Shown: piece after piece, positions 17,001-25,688 of the stretch
How positions within the stretch are numbered: position 1 is the stretch's first letter
Layout: the number at the start of each line of letters is the position of its first letter
NCBI RefSeq assembly: GCF_019924045.1
Contig: NZ_JAHXBN010000015.1
Location: 62,001-126,000 of the forward strand
Length of the DNA stretch: 64,000 nt
Direction: 5' to 3'
From: Dyadobacter fermentans
GTDB taxonomy: Bacteria > Bacteroidota > Bacteroidia > Cytophagales > Spirosomataceae
Translations under genes and position numbers: made by a program
Notes under the pieces: model-generated
The model's database searches: none
What the model saw: the letters and a program-made list of their open reading frames with translations, nothing else
What the model was told of the DNA's origin: nothing

Positions 17001-18125
17001 ATGAAGTTTGTCGTTTCGTCATCAGTTCTACTCAAACAGCTGTCAGCTATAAACGGTGTCGTTTCAACGAACCCAATTGTGCCAATCCTTGAAAATTTCC
17101 TCCTTACACTGGAAGGAAATTCACTGACCGTGACTGCATCCGACCTTCAAACCGTAATGATTACGGAAATTGAAGTAGAATCATCCGAAAAAGGAGCTAT
17201 TGCCATTCCTGCAAAGTTGCTGCTCGACACCCTCCGCGGCCTGCCCGAGCAACCCATTACCTTGCAAGTGAATGCTGAAACTTTTGGTACCGAGATTATT
17301 TCCGATAACGGCCGTTATAAATTGTCGGGTGAGAATCCGATCGATTTCCCGAAAACACCGGTTGTGAACCGCGGCCAATCCGTGGATTTCTCTTCCGTTG
17401 CATTAGGATCTGCTATTTCAAACACCTTGTTCGCAACGAGCACCGACGATCTTCGTCCGGCTATGACAGGGGTATTTGTGCAAATGGGTGCCGAAAGCGC
17501 AACATTCGTTGCCACCGACGGTCACCGCCTCGTGCGCTACCGCCGTACCGATATCAAATCGGACATCGATACATCGATGATCATCCAACGGAAAGCACTG
17601 AACCTGCTCAAAAGCTGTCTGCCTTCGGACGATGTTCCTGTAAAGGCGGAGTTCACATCTTCTAATGCGTTTTTCAGCTTCGGTAATATCCGCATGATTT
17701 GCCGATTGATCGACGAGCGTTTCCCCGATTACGAAAACGCGATCCCGACCAACAATCCCAACACGCTGACCATTAACCGTCTCGAAATCCTCAGCTCATT
17801 GCGTCGTATTTCGATCTACTCCAACCGGACTACCCACCAGGTGCGCATGAAAATGGCGCTCAATGACCTGGTAATCTCCGCGGAAGATCTCGACTATTCG
17901 AACGAAGCGAACGAGCGCCTGATGTGCGAATACAATGGTGATGATATGGAGATCGGTTTCAATGCGAAATTCCTGATCGAAGTACTGGGTAACCTTTCGA
18001 GCAAAACCATCACCTTCGAACTCTCCGCTCCAAACCGCGCGGGGCTCATTATCCCGGTGGATCAGGAGGAAAACGAAGACATCCTGATGCTGGTAATGCC
18101 GGTAATGCTGAACACTTACGTTTAG
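17001..18125 (+). CDS. dnaN: DNA polymerase III sliding clamp, beta subunit
   Basis: The clamp tethers the replicative polymerase to DNA. The 374-residue protein shows the three repeated clamp domains (about 1-120, 130-250 and 255-374). Family stretches include MKFVVSSSVLLKQLSAINGV, EKGAIAIPAKLLLDTLRGLP, FVATDGHRLVRYRR and the C-terminal LMLVMPVML, which forms part of the peptide-binding pocket. The length is usual. It is followed by a strong rho-independent terminator. Confidence 0.97.
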   Translation: MKFVVSSSVLLKQLSAINGVVSTNPIVPILENFLLTLEGNSLTVTASDLQTVMITEIEVESSEKGAIAIPAKLLLDTLRGLPEQPITLQVNAETFGTEIISDNGRYKLSGENPIDFPKTPVVNRGQSVDFSSVALGSAISNTLFATSTDDLRPAMTGVFVQMGAESATFVATDGHRLVRYRRTDIKSDIDTSMIIQRKALNLLKSCLPSDDVPVKAEFTSSNAFFSFGNIRMICRLIDERFPDYENAIPTNNPNTLTINRLEILSSLRRISIYSNRTTHQVRMKMALNDLVISAEDLDYSNEANERLMCEYNGDDMEIGFNAKFLIEVLGNLSSKTITFELSAPNRAGLIIPVDQEENEDILMLVMPVMLNTYV

Positions 18126-18150
18126 TAGCCAGCCAAATGCGATATTTTCA

Positions 18151-18178
18151 AAGTCCGGCGTTGCCGGACTTTTTTTTG
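18151..18178 (+). terminator. Rho-independent terminator of dnaN
   Basis: AGTCCGGC and GCCGGACT form an 8-bp GC-rich stem with a 3-nt loop, followed by a run of eight T. Confidence 0.92.
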
Positions 18179-18227
18179 CTTTATAATTCCCTCAAAAACA
18201 ATATATTAGTTATTGCTCAGCGTTAAT

Positions 18228-18299
18228 TACGAAAAAAATCGTAGTAAGAGCTTGCAAGTACGATTTTTTTCGTAGACATTTGGTACGAAGATTATCGTA
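18228..18299. promoter_or_regulatory. Three TACGA-N6-TCGTA operators upstream of the first BlaI/M56 operon
   Basis: Three perfect inverted repeats with identical 6-bp spacers lie at 18228-18243, 18259-18274 and 18284-18299; the last ends 13 bp before the BlaI start codon. Spacers are AAAAAA, TTTTTT and AGATTA. BlaI/MecI/CopY repressors bind short dyads of this kind, so these are the likely autoregulatory sites. A weak -7 box (GACATTTG, 18275-18282) lies between the second and third sites. Confidence 0.75.
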
Positions 18300-18312
18300 A
18301 TTAACTAATATC

Positions 18313-18687
18313 ATGTATATCAAGCCCACCGACTCCGAACTGGAAATCCTGAATTACCTCTGGCAGGCAGGCCCAAGTACCGTCCGTGCCGTGCATGATG
18401 CCCTTTCCGAAACCAAGGACGTTGGCTACACCACCACCTTGAAACTCATGCAAATCATGCATGACAAAGGGCTGCTCTACCGCACGGAGCAAGGACGGTC
18501 GCACATTTACGTCGCGCTCCTCGGCAAAGAGGAGACGCAGCAGAATTTGGTAGGTAAAATGGTTGAAACCCTCTTTCAGGGCTCCGCTGCGCAGATGGTC
18601 ATGCAGGCACTGGGGAATCACACTACCTCCAAGGAAGAACTGGATGAAATTCGCGAGTTATTAAATAACCTGGAAAACAATCGTTAG
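18313..18687 (+). CDS. BlaI/MecI/CopY family transcriptional repressor (locus 1)
   Basis: A 124-residue winged-helix repressor. The family pattern is clear: an opening MYIKPTDSELEILNYLWQ, helices through GPSTVRAVHDALSETKDVGYTTTLKLMQIMHDKGLL with the DNA-reading helix, the wing YRTEQGRSHIYVALL, and a C-terminal dimerisation helix with ELDEIRELLNNLE. Its partner, an M56 metallopeptidase, starts 2 bp after the stop, so signal-induced proteolysis of the repressor is the expected switch. Three matching dyads upstream support autoregulation. Confidence 0.94.
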   Translation: MYIKPTDSELEILNYLWQAGPSTVRAVHDALSETKDVGYTTTLKLMQIMHDKGLLYRTEQGRSHIYVALLGKEETQQNLVGKMVETLFQGSAAQMVMQALGNHTTSKEELDEIRELLNNLENNR

Positions 18688-18689
18688 CC

Positions 18690-20609
18690 ATGAAATTCTT
18701 CTCAAATCTGTTACCCGGTCCGGCCGTCTCCGCATTTGGCTGGACACTCATCCACTCCATCTGGCAGGGAACACTGCTGATGCTGGTCGCTGTTGCCGCA
18801 TTCTATTTTTTGAGAAAAAAATCAGCCAACACGCGCTACCTGGCGGGTGTTAGCTTTCTTTTCGCACAGGTCGTTGCGTCTGTCGGAACGTTCATTTACT
18901 ATTATCCTAAAACCACCAGCGCGGTTTCCAATGCAAAAGCGTTGGCGCGCTACACCGCATTATCCACATCCCGCACGTGGGCGGAGGTCTCCCGGGACCT
19001 GCCGATCACATTTAAAATACAAATGTGGCTGACCGCCCATTTGCATGAACTCGTCATTTGTTGGCTCATCGGCTCAGGTATTCTCCTGCTACGCTTTGCC
19101 GGTGGCTGGATATTCACCGAAAGGCTTCGAATTAACGCCAAAATCGTCATGGACAAAGAATGGCGGGCAAGATTTGGAGTAATCATTGCCAAAATGAATA
19201 TCTCCAAAGCCGTGGAATTCCGGGAAACCGCCAAAGTGCTCACACCGATGGTGATAGGCACATTCAGCCCGGTGGTACTGATTCCGATCGGCTTACTTTC
19301 CGGATTTTCCACCGCGCAGGTGGAAGCTATTCTCGCACACGAGCTTGCACACATCCGCAGGAACGACTACCTCATTAATATGCTGCAATCGTTCGTGGAA
19401 GTGATCTTTTTCTTCCATCCAGCGATTTGGTGGCTGTCCGAAAAAGTGCGCGCCGAACGCGAGCATTGCTGCGACGACATTGCACTGGCCGTTTGCGGAG
19501 ATAAAATGTCCCTCGCCCATGCGCTGGTGAAAGTGGCCGAATGGCAGGCGACGCCTGGATTAGCTATGGCTTTTGCTTCTAAAAAACCCTTGCTACTGCA
19601 TCGTGTACAGCGTGTTTTAGGTTTAAATCCAAAACCTGTGCGCACATTTTCGAGCCTTCCTGCCATGATTTTCGCTATCGGACTGGTAATCGGCATTTCA
19701 GCTTATGCGGTGGCGCAAAAGGTCGAAAAAGACAAAGAAAGGAAAGCCGCCAAACACATGACCATGAAAAAGCGGAAACCATCGAAAACAGATCTCCGCC
19801 TGGAGCATGAAATGGACGAAATGGCGGAAGTTGCTGTCGATGAAGGCGTTCTTGAAGATGTTCAAGCAGAACTGGCCGATGTGCGTATCGATATCGAAGC
19901 CCCGGAAATGGAGGAATTCGAGCAAACTGGCAACGATACGCTGGACAAGAAAATGTGGGAAATCAACCAGAAAATCCGGGCGATGCATGAGGAGTTAAAA
20001 CCACTTCATCAAAGGCTGGATGAGTTGCATCTTGAACGGGAAAAATACCGGTTTGAAGAAGAACGAGTTGAGCGCGAGATTCAAAAATTTGAATATAAAA
20101 AGCAGCGTGCTGCCGAACTTCGAATGGATTTGATGGAAAAAAGGTCTGTGATTTTTAATCAGGACGCCAAAGACTCCAAAGTCAGCGACGCGGAACTCGA
20201 TAAGCAGCTGGCAGATTTCGAGCAGCAAATCAAGGCGCATGAACAAACCATAGCCGACCTGAATAACCAGATCGCCAATGCGAGAAAAGAAGCGGTGAAA
20301 GTCGCTGAGCCAGAGGTGAAACTGCAACGGGAAATCGAAGAGGTCAATTATAAGATCAGCGAGTTGGGCAAAAGGATTGGCCTGGAAACATTGAGTTATC
20401 GGAAAATGAGCGGCATTGAGGAGCCTCCCCGCGCACCACGAGCGCCGCGCGTAGCCCGGAGCTCACGCCTGCAACGGACTGGAACGCCCCCTCCCCCACC
20501 CCCTGCTCCGGTGGCGGCGCCGGCGAAAGTGACTCCCGCCCTGCCCGCGAAACCTGCGCCTGCACCCAAGCCCCCACTTCCCCCGAAGAAAGACCCAAAA
20601 GATAAATAA
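18690..20609 (+). CDS. M56 family metallopeptidase, BlaR1-like, with coiled-coil and proline-rich tail (locus 1)
   Basis: A 639-residue inner-membrane sensor protease partner of the BlaI repressor. It has four likely membrane helices in the first 340 residues (about 15-40, 48-70, 118-140 and 325-345) and a zinc-binding HELAH at 217-221, followed by IRRNDYLINMLQSFVEVIFFFHPAIWWLSEKVRAERE with the third-ligand Glu region. Unlike staphylococcal BlaR1, no penicillin-binding sensor domain follows. Instead the C-terminal part is a long charged coiled coil (about 385-560) and a proline/alanine-rich end (about 600-639). The signal sensed is therefore unknown. It may read envelope state through the coiled coil. 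Confidence 0.9.
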   Translation: MKFFSNLLPGPAVSAFGWTLIHSIWQGTLLMLVAVAAFYFLRKKSANTRYLAGVSFLFAQVVASVGTFIYYYPKTTSAVSNAKALARYTALSTSRTWAEVSRDLPITFKIQMWLTAHLHELVICWLIGSGILLLRFAGGWIFTERLRINAKIVMDKEWRARFGVIIAKMNISKAVEFRETAKVLTPMVIGTFSPVVLIPIGLLSGFSTAQVEAILAHELAHIRRNDYLINMLQSFVEVIFFFHPAIWWLSEKVRAEREHCCDDIALAVCGDKMSLAHALVKVAEWQATPGLAMAFASKKPLLLHRVQRVLGLNPKPVRTFSSLPAMIFAIGLVIGISAYAVAQKVEKDKERKAAKHMTMKKRKPSKTDLRLEHEMDEMAEVAVDEGVLEDVQAELADVRIDIEAPEMEEFEQTGNDTLDKKMWEINQKIRAMHEELKPLHQRLDELHLEREKYRFEEERVEREIQKFEYKKQRAAELRMDLMEKRSVIFNQDAKDSKVSDAELDKQLADFEQQIKAHEQTIADLNNQIANARKEAVKVAEPEVKLQREIEEVNYKISELGKRIGLETLSYRKMSGIEEPPRAPRAPRVARSSRLQRTGTPPPPPPAPVAAPAKVTPALPAKPAPAPKPPLPPKKDPKDK

Positions 20610-20612
20610 GCA

Positions 20613-20647
20613 AAAAGGGCAGCGACTGATCGCTGCCCTTTTCTTTT
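20613..20647. terminator. Terminator between the M56 gene and the reductase gene
   Basis: AAAAGGGCAGCG and CGCTGCCCTTTT form a 12-bp stem with a 6-nt loop, with T-rich sequence on both strands. It lies between convergent genes and can serve both. Confidence 0.88.
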
Positions 20648-20663
20648 GTATATATCGAAATCG

Positions 20664-21740
20664 TTATTCCACCTCAATCACCACATCGTCGCTCATCGGG
20701 TGCGTCACGCAGGTGAGGATAAACCCTTCCTTAATCTCCGCTTCCGAGAGCGCATCCTCCTCATCCATTTGCACCTTCCCGGATGTGCATCTGCCCATAC
20801 ACGCGGTACACATGCCTGCCTGGCACGAATAGGGTAAATCGATATCCATATTCAATGCGGCTTCGAGCACCGTTTCATGCGGTTTTACCGGCAGCTTATA
20901 TTCGGTTCCCTCATAAAACAATGTGATTTCACGTGTTTTGGGCGAATCGTCGTCTTCCGCTTCCGGCTCTACCGTCACTTCGCCCGGTTTCGCGGAGGTT
21001 GCTGTCGCAAAGCTCTCTTTCCGGATCTTGCCCTCAGGCACCGCCAGGATCGATAGTGCACGATGCGCCTCCTCCATCATATCCTCGGGCCCGCACAGGA
21101 AGTATTCCGCTTCTTTTCTGTCCAACGCAGGGAGTTTTTCGATGATTTTCAGCACGTGACTCTTGTTCAATCTCCCGGTTTCACCTTCCCAACCTTCGTT
21201 TGGCTGGCTTAATGTATGTACAACCGTGAAGCGTTTGCCGTATTTAGTCTCCAAAGCCGCGATTTTGTCTTTGAAAATAATGCTATCCTCCCGCCGGCTA
21301 CCATAAATCAGGAATACTTCGCTTTCCGGTTCCACCATCAACACGGATTTCAGAATTGAAAACAATGGGGTAATGCCGCTGCCTGCACCGATAAATACAA
21401 CCTGGCGCGTCTGATCATCGGCTTGTTTCGGAAAGAAATGGCCCATAGGCTCCAAGGCCTCCACAACATCGCCCTCTTTCAAAGTGTCGAGCAGCAAATT
21501 CGAGGCATAGCCGCCCGGTACCCGCTTAATCGTAATCGCCAGTGATACATCCGTGTAAGGCGAGCTCGACATCGAATACGACCTTCTGATTTTTTTATCC
21601 TCAAAAGGCAGCAACAAAGTCAGGAACTGCCCTGGCCGGTACTGAACGACTTCATTGATCGGGTGCCAGAAATGGATGGTCGCAGCTTCCTCCGTCTCTT
21701 TTTCTATTTCCTTTACTTTTAAAAAATAATATTTGCTCAT
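20664..21740 (-). CDS. Ferredoxin-NADP reductase-type flavoprotein with C-terminal 2Fe-2S domain (PaaE/Hmp-like)
   Basis: A 358-residue electron-transfer protein joining an FAD domain (about 1-100, with RRSYSMSSSPY), an NAD(P) domain (about 105-240, with GAGSGITPLFSILKS and YFLCGPEDMMEEAHRAL) and a plant-type 2Fe-2S ferredoxin domain (about 270-358). The cluster ligands are in CQAGMCTACMGRC plus a later Cys in FILTCVTHP. This architecture matches PaaE and related monooxygenase reductases. No oxygenase subunit is encoded nearby, so the electron acceptor is unknown. An acidic linker (about 253-268) separates the modules. Confidence 0.9.
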   Translation of the reverse strand: MSKYYFLKVKEIEKETEEAATIHFWHPINEVVQYRPGQFLTLLLPFEDKKIRRSYSMSSSPYTDVSLAITIKRVPGGYASNLLLDTLKEGDVVEALEPMGHFFPKQADDQTRQVVFIGAGSGITPLFSILKSVLMVEPESEVFLIYGSRREDSIIFKDKIAALETKYGKRFTVVHTLSQPNEGWEGETGRLNKSHVLKIIEKLPALDRKEAEYFLCGPEDMMEEAHRALSILAVPEGKIRKESFATATSAKPGEVTVEPEAEDDDSPKTREITLFYEGTEYKLPVKPHETVLEAALNMDIDLPYSCQAGMCTACMGRCTSGKVQMDEEDALSEAEIKEGFILTCVTHPMSDDVVIEVE

Positions 21741-21820
21741 TGTCGGCTGTAAGCTTTAAGCCATAGGCTCTATGCTTATTTGTTCAAAAAACGGTGTGCT
21801 ATGTGATGCAAAACAACACA

Positions 21821-21852
21821 AAAGCCTCACAGGTAACACCCATGAGGCTCTT
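21821..21852 (-). terminator. Terminator of the aminotransferase gene
   Basis: AGCCTCA (21823-21829) and TGAGGCT (21843-21849) form a 7-bp stem. On the minus strand it is followed by a short T-rich stretch. Confidence 0.6.
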
Positions 21853-21869
21853 ATGATTTCATTTTGATC

Positions 21870-23084
21870 TTATCTCAAAGTCGCAACCGCGTCTTTGATG
21901 CGTTTTACGGCTTCTTCCAATGCTTCGTCAGCAGCGGCCGTCGAGATACGGATACAGTTTGGAGCACCGAAACCTGAGCCTGCTACGGTTGAAACATAAG
22001 ATTTGTTCAAAATCCAGTTAGCGAAATCATCGGAATCCTTGATCAGCGTCTCGCCATCCGATTTTCCGAAGTAATAGCTCACATCCGGGAATGCGTAGAA
22101 TGCACCTTGCGGAACATTCACTTTGAAGCCCGGGATCTCTTTCAGTAAACCAACCACGAGGTCGCGACGGCGGTGGTATGCCTTTGCCATTTCGATAGAA
22201 GGCTCTTTCGGGCCGTTGAATGCAGCAGTAGCCGCTTTCTGCGCGATAGAGTTGGTTCCCGAAGTAACCTGGCCTTGCAGTTTTTCAACGCCGTCAGCGA
22301 TCCATTTAGCCGCCGCGATGAAACCGATCCGCCAGCCTGTCATAGCGTAACCTTTCGCAACGCCGTTCACAGTGATCACACGGTCTTTCAATGCAGGAAT
22401 AGAACCGATGCTGAAATGGCCTTCCTCGGTAAAGTTGATGTATTCGTAGATTTCATCAGCCAGCACGTAAACACCTTCGTGTTTTTCGAGCACCGCTGCG
22501 ATTTCTCTCAATTCTTTTTCAGAATAAACAGCGCCGGTCGGGTTGTTCGGCGACGCGTACATGACCACTTTCGTACGTGGCGTGATCGCCGCTTCCAGTT
22601 GTGCAGCCGTTACTTTGAAATCGTTTTCAAAAGCGCCATCGATAATCACAGACTTACCTTCCGCGAGCTTCACCATTTCGGAGTAGCTCACCCAGTAAGG
22701 TGCGAAAATCACCACTTCGTCGCCCGGATTAACCAGAACCTGGATCACGTTCGCGAGTGAATGCTTGGCACCGGTCGAAACCACGATATTTTCTGGTTTC
22801 CAATCTATATTATTGTCGCGCTTTAACTTATCAGCAATGGCCTTTCGCAGATCAGGGTAACCTGCTACGGGTGAGTAACCATGAAAACCATCGTCGATGG
22901 CTTTTTTAGCGGCCTCGCAAATGTGTGCGGGCGTCTTGAAATCTGGCTCTCCAACGCTCAGACTGATCACTTTATGGCCTTGTGCGGCCAGTTCACGGGC
23001 CATTTTGGTCATCGCCAGCGTCGAAGATTCTTCGAGGGCGTTGATCCGGTCGGCCAACCGGGTTTGCTCTGCTACTGCGGACAT
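21870..23084 (-). CDS. Pyridoxal-phosphate aminotransferase, class I (aspartate aminotransferase-like)
   Basis: A 404-residue fold-type I transaminase. Family landmarks are SVGEPDFKTPAHI, STGAKHSLANVIQVLVNPGDEV, YASPNNPTGAVYS with the conserved Asn-Pro-Thr-Gly, VLADEIYEYI with the PLP-pairing Asp, and GVAKGYAMTGWRIGF with the Schiff-base lysine. It ends GFGAPNCIRIS, with the carboxylate-binding Arg. The likely reaction is aspartate plus 2-oxoglutarate to oxaloacetate and glutamate, although substrate range in this subgroup varies. Confidence 0.93.
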   Translation of the reverse strand: MSAVAEQTRLADRINALEESSTLAMTKMARELAAQGHKVISLSVGEPDFKTPAHICEAAKKAIDDGFHGYSPVAGYPDLRKAIADKLKRDNNIDWKPENIVVSTGAKHSLANVIQVLVNPGDEVVIFAPYWVSYSEMVKLAEGKSVIIDGAFENDFKVTAAQLEAAITPRTKVVMYASPNNPTGAVYSEKELREIAAVLEKHEGVYVLADEIYEYINFTEEGHFSIGSIPALKDRVITVNGVAKGYAMTGWRIGFIAAAKWIADGVEKLQGQVTSGTNSIAQKAATAAFNGPKEPSIEMAKAYHRRRDLVVGLLKEIPGFKVNVPQGAFYAFPDVSYYFGKSDGETLIKDSDDFANWILNKSYVSTVAGSGFGAPNCIRISTAAADEALEEAVKRIKDAVATLR

Positions 23085-23141
23085 TGCAACGTTTTAATTA
23101 AGTTAAAGAAGGTACTGCGAACTGTATCAACAAATTGCCCG

Positions 23142-23149
23142 CAAAGGTA
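23142..23149 (-). promoter_or_regulatory. -7 box of the aminotransferase gene
   Basis: The minus strand reads TACCTTTG followed by C, one of the commonest Bacteroidota -7 forms, 57 bp before the start codon. Confidence 0.55.
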
Positions 23150-23266
23150 CGGCTTTTTTAGCAGTTGCATTGTATTATGTTAAGAAAGATTTATCGGCAA
23201 TGCATTACTTAGCAGTCGGCGCGCCGCATTTACTTGAAATCGCCTCACCAACAACGATATTTGTCT

Positions 23267-24793
23267 ATGGACACACCAATTACCATTGAAGAAATCATTT
23301 TCCTGGCCAATGTACCGGAAAATCTGCATGCCGCATTCCTGCGTGTAGCAAACGGCCTGCACGAGCGCGCAAAATACCCGAAAGAGAAGGTATTGCTGAT
23401 GCTCGTCAAAATGCTGAATGACCCTAAGAAATATGCCTATTCTAAAAATAAAGTCACTAATCTGGCTAAGACGGTTTTTGACCTCCGGAAAGCAGGTACT
23501 GAGATTTCCCTAACCGAAGACGGCAAGGAACTACTTGTAAATGAAGAAGCTGTACTGACTTTGGAAGAAAAAGAACCACAGCAAAAGAACACCTTCAACC
23601 TGCGGGAGGGTAAGCTGCATTACGCCGTTTTCGGGAAAGAGCACATTGAAGAAGGCGCATTACTGCAAATGGAAACGGCCGTTAGCTTACCCATATCGGT
23701 CGCCGGAGCATTGATGCCCGACGCACACCAGGGCTACGGATTGCCCATCGGTGGCGTCCTCGCCACGGAAGCCGACAAAGTAATCCCTTACGCCGTAGGC
23801 GTCGACATTGCCTGCCGCATGTGCATGTCGGTCTTCAATATTCCGACCGATTACCTCAAACGCGAGCCACATTTCCTGAAAAAAATCCTCACCGAAAACA
23901 CCAAATTCGGCATGGGCGGCGAAACCTCACGCAAGTACGACGATAGTGTCATGGACCAGCCCGAATGGGAAGCCACCAAAACCATCCGCTCGCTGAAAGA
24001 CAAGGCCTACCGGCAGCTAGGCACTTCGGGAACTGGAAACCACTTCGTGGAATGGGGCATTGTAGAAGTATTTGAAAACGACCCACTTTTGAATTTACCG
24101 AAAGGCGAATACCTTTCACTGCTTTCGCACTCCGGCTCGCGCGGCTTCGGCGGAACCGTCGCCAACTACTACTCCAAACTGGCCATGCAAAAAACAGTTC
24201 TTCCCAAACAAGCAGCACACCTCGCCTGGCTCGACCTTAATACCGAAGAAGGTCAGGAATACTGGATCGCGATGAACCTTGCCGGCGACTACGCCTCGGC
24301 CAACCACCATGAAATCCACAACAAAATGGCCAAATCGCTGGGCGAAAAGCCGTTAAAAATCATTGAAAACCATCACAATTTCGCCTGGAAAGAGCAACTA
24401 GCAGACGGTCGCGAGGTAATCGTCCACCGCAAAGGCGCCACGCCCGCCAGCACCGACGAACTTGGCATCATCCCCGGCTCCATGAGCCAGCCTGGCTACG
24501 TAATCCGCGGCAAAGCCAATGCAGCCTCCATTAACTCCGCCTCGCACGGTGCCGGGCGCGTGATGTCACGCACGAAAGCATTCACGACCACCACGCGTAG
24601 CCAGATGAATAAAATCCTGCAAGATAATGGTATTCAACTCATTGGCGGAGATCTGGACGAATCGCCGATGGTTTACAAGAATATTGACGATGTGATCGCT
24701 GCGCAGTCGGAACTTGTACACGTGCTCGCAAAATTTTCGCCTAAGATTGTGCGGATGGCGGATGCGAATCGGAAGGAGGGACGGGAGGATTGA
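23267..24793 (+). CDS. rtcB: RtcB family RNA ligase
   Basis: RtcB joins RNA ends with 2',3'-cyclic phosphate or 3'-phosphate to 5'-OH using GTP. The 508-residue protein carries the family motifs: PDAHQGYGLPIGGV, GVDIACRMCMSV, LGTSGTGNHFVEWG, SHSGSRGFGGTVAN, HRKGATPAS and SASHGAGRVMSRTKA with the guanylylated histidine. I chose the ATG at 23267 over a TTG 33 bp upstream. No archease or RtcA gene is nearby. It stands alone between divergent and unrelated genes, probably as an RNA repair enzyme. Confidence 0.93.
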   Translation: MDTPITIEEIIFLANVPENLHAAFLRVANGLHERAKYPKEKVLLMLVKMLNDPKKYAYSKNKVTNLAKTVFDLRKAGTEISLTEDGKELLVNEEAVLTLEEKEPQQKNTFNLREGKLHYAVFGKEHIEEGALLQMETAVSLPISVAGALMPDAHQGYGLPIGGVLATEADKVIPYAVGVDIACRMCMSVFNIPTDYLKREPHFLKKILTENTKFGMGGETSRKYDDSVMDQPEWEATKTIRSLKDKAYRQLGTSGTGNHFVEWGIVEVFENDPLLNLPKGEYLSLLSHSGSRGFGGTVANYYSKLAMQKTVLPKQAAHLAWLDLNTEEGQEYWIAMNLAGDYASANHHEIHNKMAKSLGEKPLKIIENHHNFAWKEQLADGREVIVHRKGATPASTDELGIIPGSMSQPGYVIRGKANAASINSASHGAGRVMSRTKAFTTTTRSQMNKILQDNGIQLIGGDLDESPMVYKNIDDVIAAQSELVHVLAKFSPKIVRMADANRKEGRED

Positions 24794-24831
24794 TAGAATA
24801 ATTTTGTTATCTTTCGTAAAAGAAGGTCAGT

Positions 24832-25047
24832 ATGAACGCGCTGAGATTGGTAGAAAAACCTGAAAATGGACAATTAAAAATATCTTTACCGGAAACATTT
24901 TCAGATGATCCGGTAGAAGTAATTGTACGCCCATTGGTGCAGCCTCAAATTGACGCGGAATCAAGACTCAAAATTGCTCAACAATACCTCAAAAGATCAA
25001 AACCAACCACATTTGACTTAGGAGATTTGGACCCGCATGAGCAATAA
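24832..25047 (+). CDS. Putative antitoxin without recognisable toxin
   Basis: A 71-residue protein (MNALRLVEKPENGQLKISLP at the start, a beta-rich N-terminus, then a charged helical end). The shape resembles small antitoxins that precede PIN-domain toxins in Bacteroidota. The expected downstream overlap is present: an ATG (25037) inside its last codons opens a frame beginning MSNNHLLH, which resembles a vapC start but then loses any similarity. The toxin seems lost. The assignment is moderate. Confidence 0.55.
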   Translation: MNALRLVEKPENGQLKISLPETFSDDPVEVIVRPLVQPQIDAESRLKIAQQYLKRSKPTTFDLGDLDPHEQ

Positions 25048-25155
25048 TCACTTATTACATCTATTTGCTGTTGAACGGGCCAGTACCTTTTTGAGATCTT
25101 TTTCTAGTTCAATTGTATTAACTCATGTTATATTTTTGACAATAGCGTGCTGCTC

Positions 25156-25653
25156 TTACTTTCGCGACCGCAATCGAGTCTTGATTGCCTCCATTACTAG
25201 CTGCTTGCCTCTGTCCGTTATTTTGTACTCTACTGTCTTCTCGAATTCAATTTCCAAATTCTGCATTCCCAACATTTCCAAGGCGGTCCCCACCTTCTCA
25301 CGAACAACCTGCCAATCAGGATTTGTGCTCAGAAGCGATTCATCCCAAAAGTCAGGTGATTTGTCTCCGCTTCGGTCATCAAAATATCGTTCGAGTTCTT
25401 TAAGCTGCTCAACTTGATCAAGCGTCAAAAAACCGACCTCCAAATAGGCTTGATATGAAAGGATGAAATAAGTTTCAAAATCAAGGGCCATTTCATCGCA
25501 TACCGCCCCGATTCCCATAATTTCCAATTGTCGCTCCGCTGAACTCGAAAGAGTGATTAAATTCTTTATTAATTCCGCGAATTTCCAACGCACCAAATTG
25601 TCATTCTCTGTCAAATCGGTCGTTCCATAGTCATACGTAGCGTCAAATTTCAT
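25156..25653 (-). CDS. Hypothetical protein paired with a Phd-like antitoxin
   Basis: A 165-residue soluble acidic protein that I do not recognise. It has predicted helices throughout, with ENDNLVRWKFAELIKNLITLS and LDQVEQLKELERYFDDRSGDKSPDFWDESLL as notable stretches, and a basic C-terminal end (GKQLVMEAIKTRLRSRK). It is encoded 35 bp downstream of a small antitoxin-like gene on the same strand, so it could be the other half of a two-gene unit. No toxin fold is evident. It has no signal peptide. Confidence 0.6.
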   Translation of the reverse strand: MKFDATYDYGTTDLTENDNLVRWKFAELIKNLITLSSSAERQLEIMGIGAVCDEMALDFETYFILSYQAYLEVGFLTLDQVEQLKELERYFDDRSGDKSPDFWDESLLSTNPDWQVVREKVGTALEMLGMQNLEIEFEKTVEYKITDRGKQLVMEAIKTRLRSRK

Positions 25654-25688
25654 ATTTTTCGACCCGCAATGAGCTGCCCCGGCGGGTG

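Noticed and set aside
18690..20609. Beta-lactam sensor BlaR1
   Set aside because: The M56 core is present, but the penicillin-binding sensor with SxxK and KTG motifs is replaced by a coiled coil and a Pro-rich tail.
25037..25417. Plus-strand protein-coding gene opening with MSNNHLLH
   Set aside because: Beyond the first codons it runs antisense to the better minus-strand gene 25156-25653, and the translation has no coding character.
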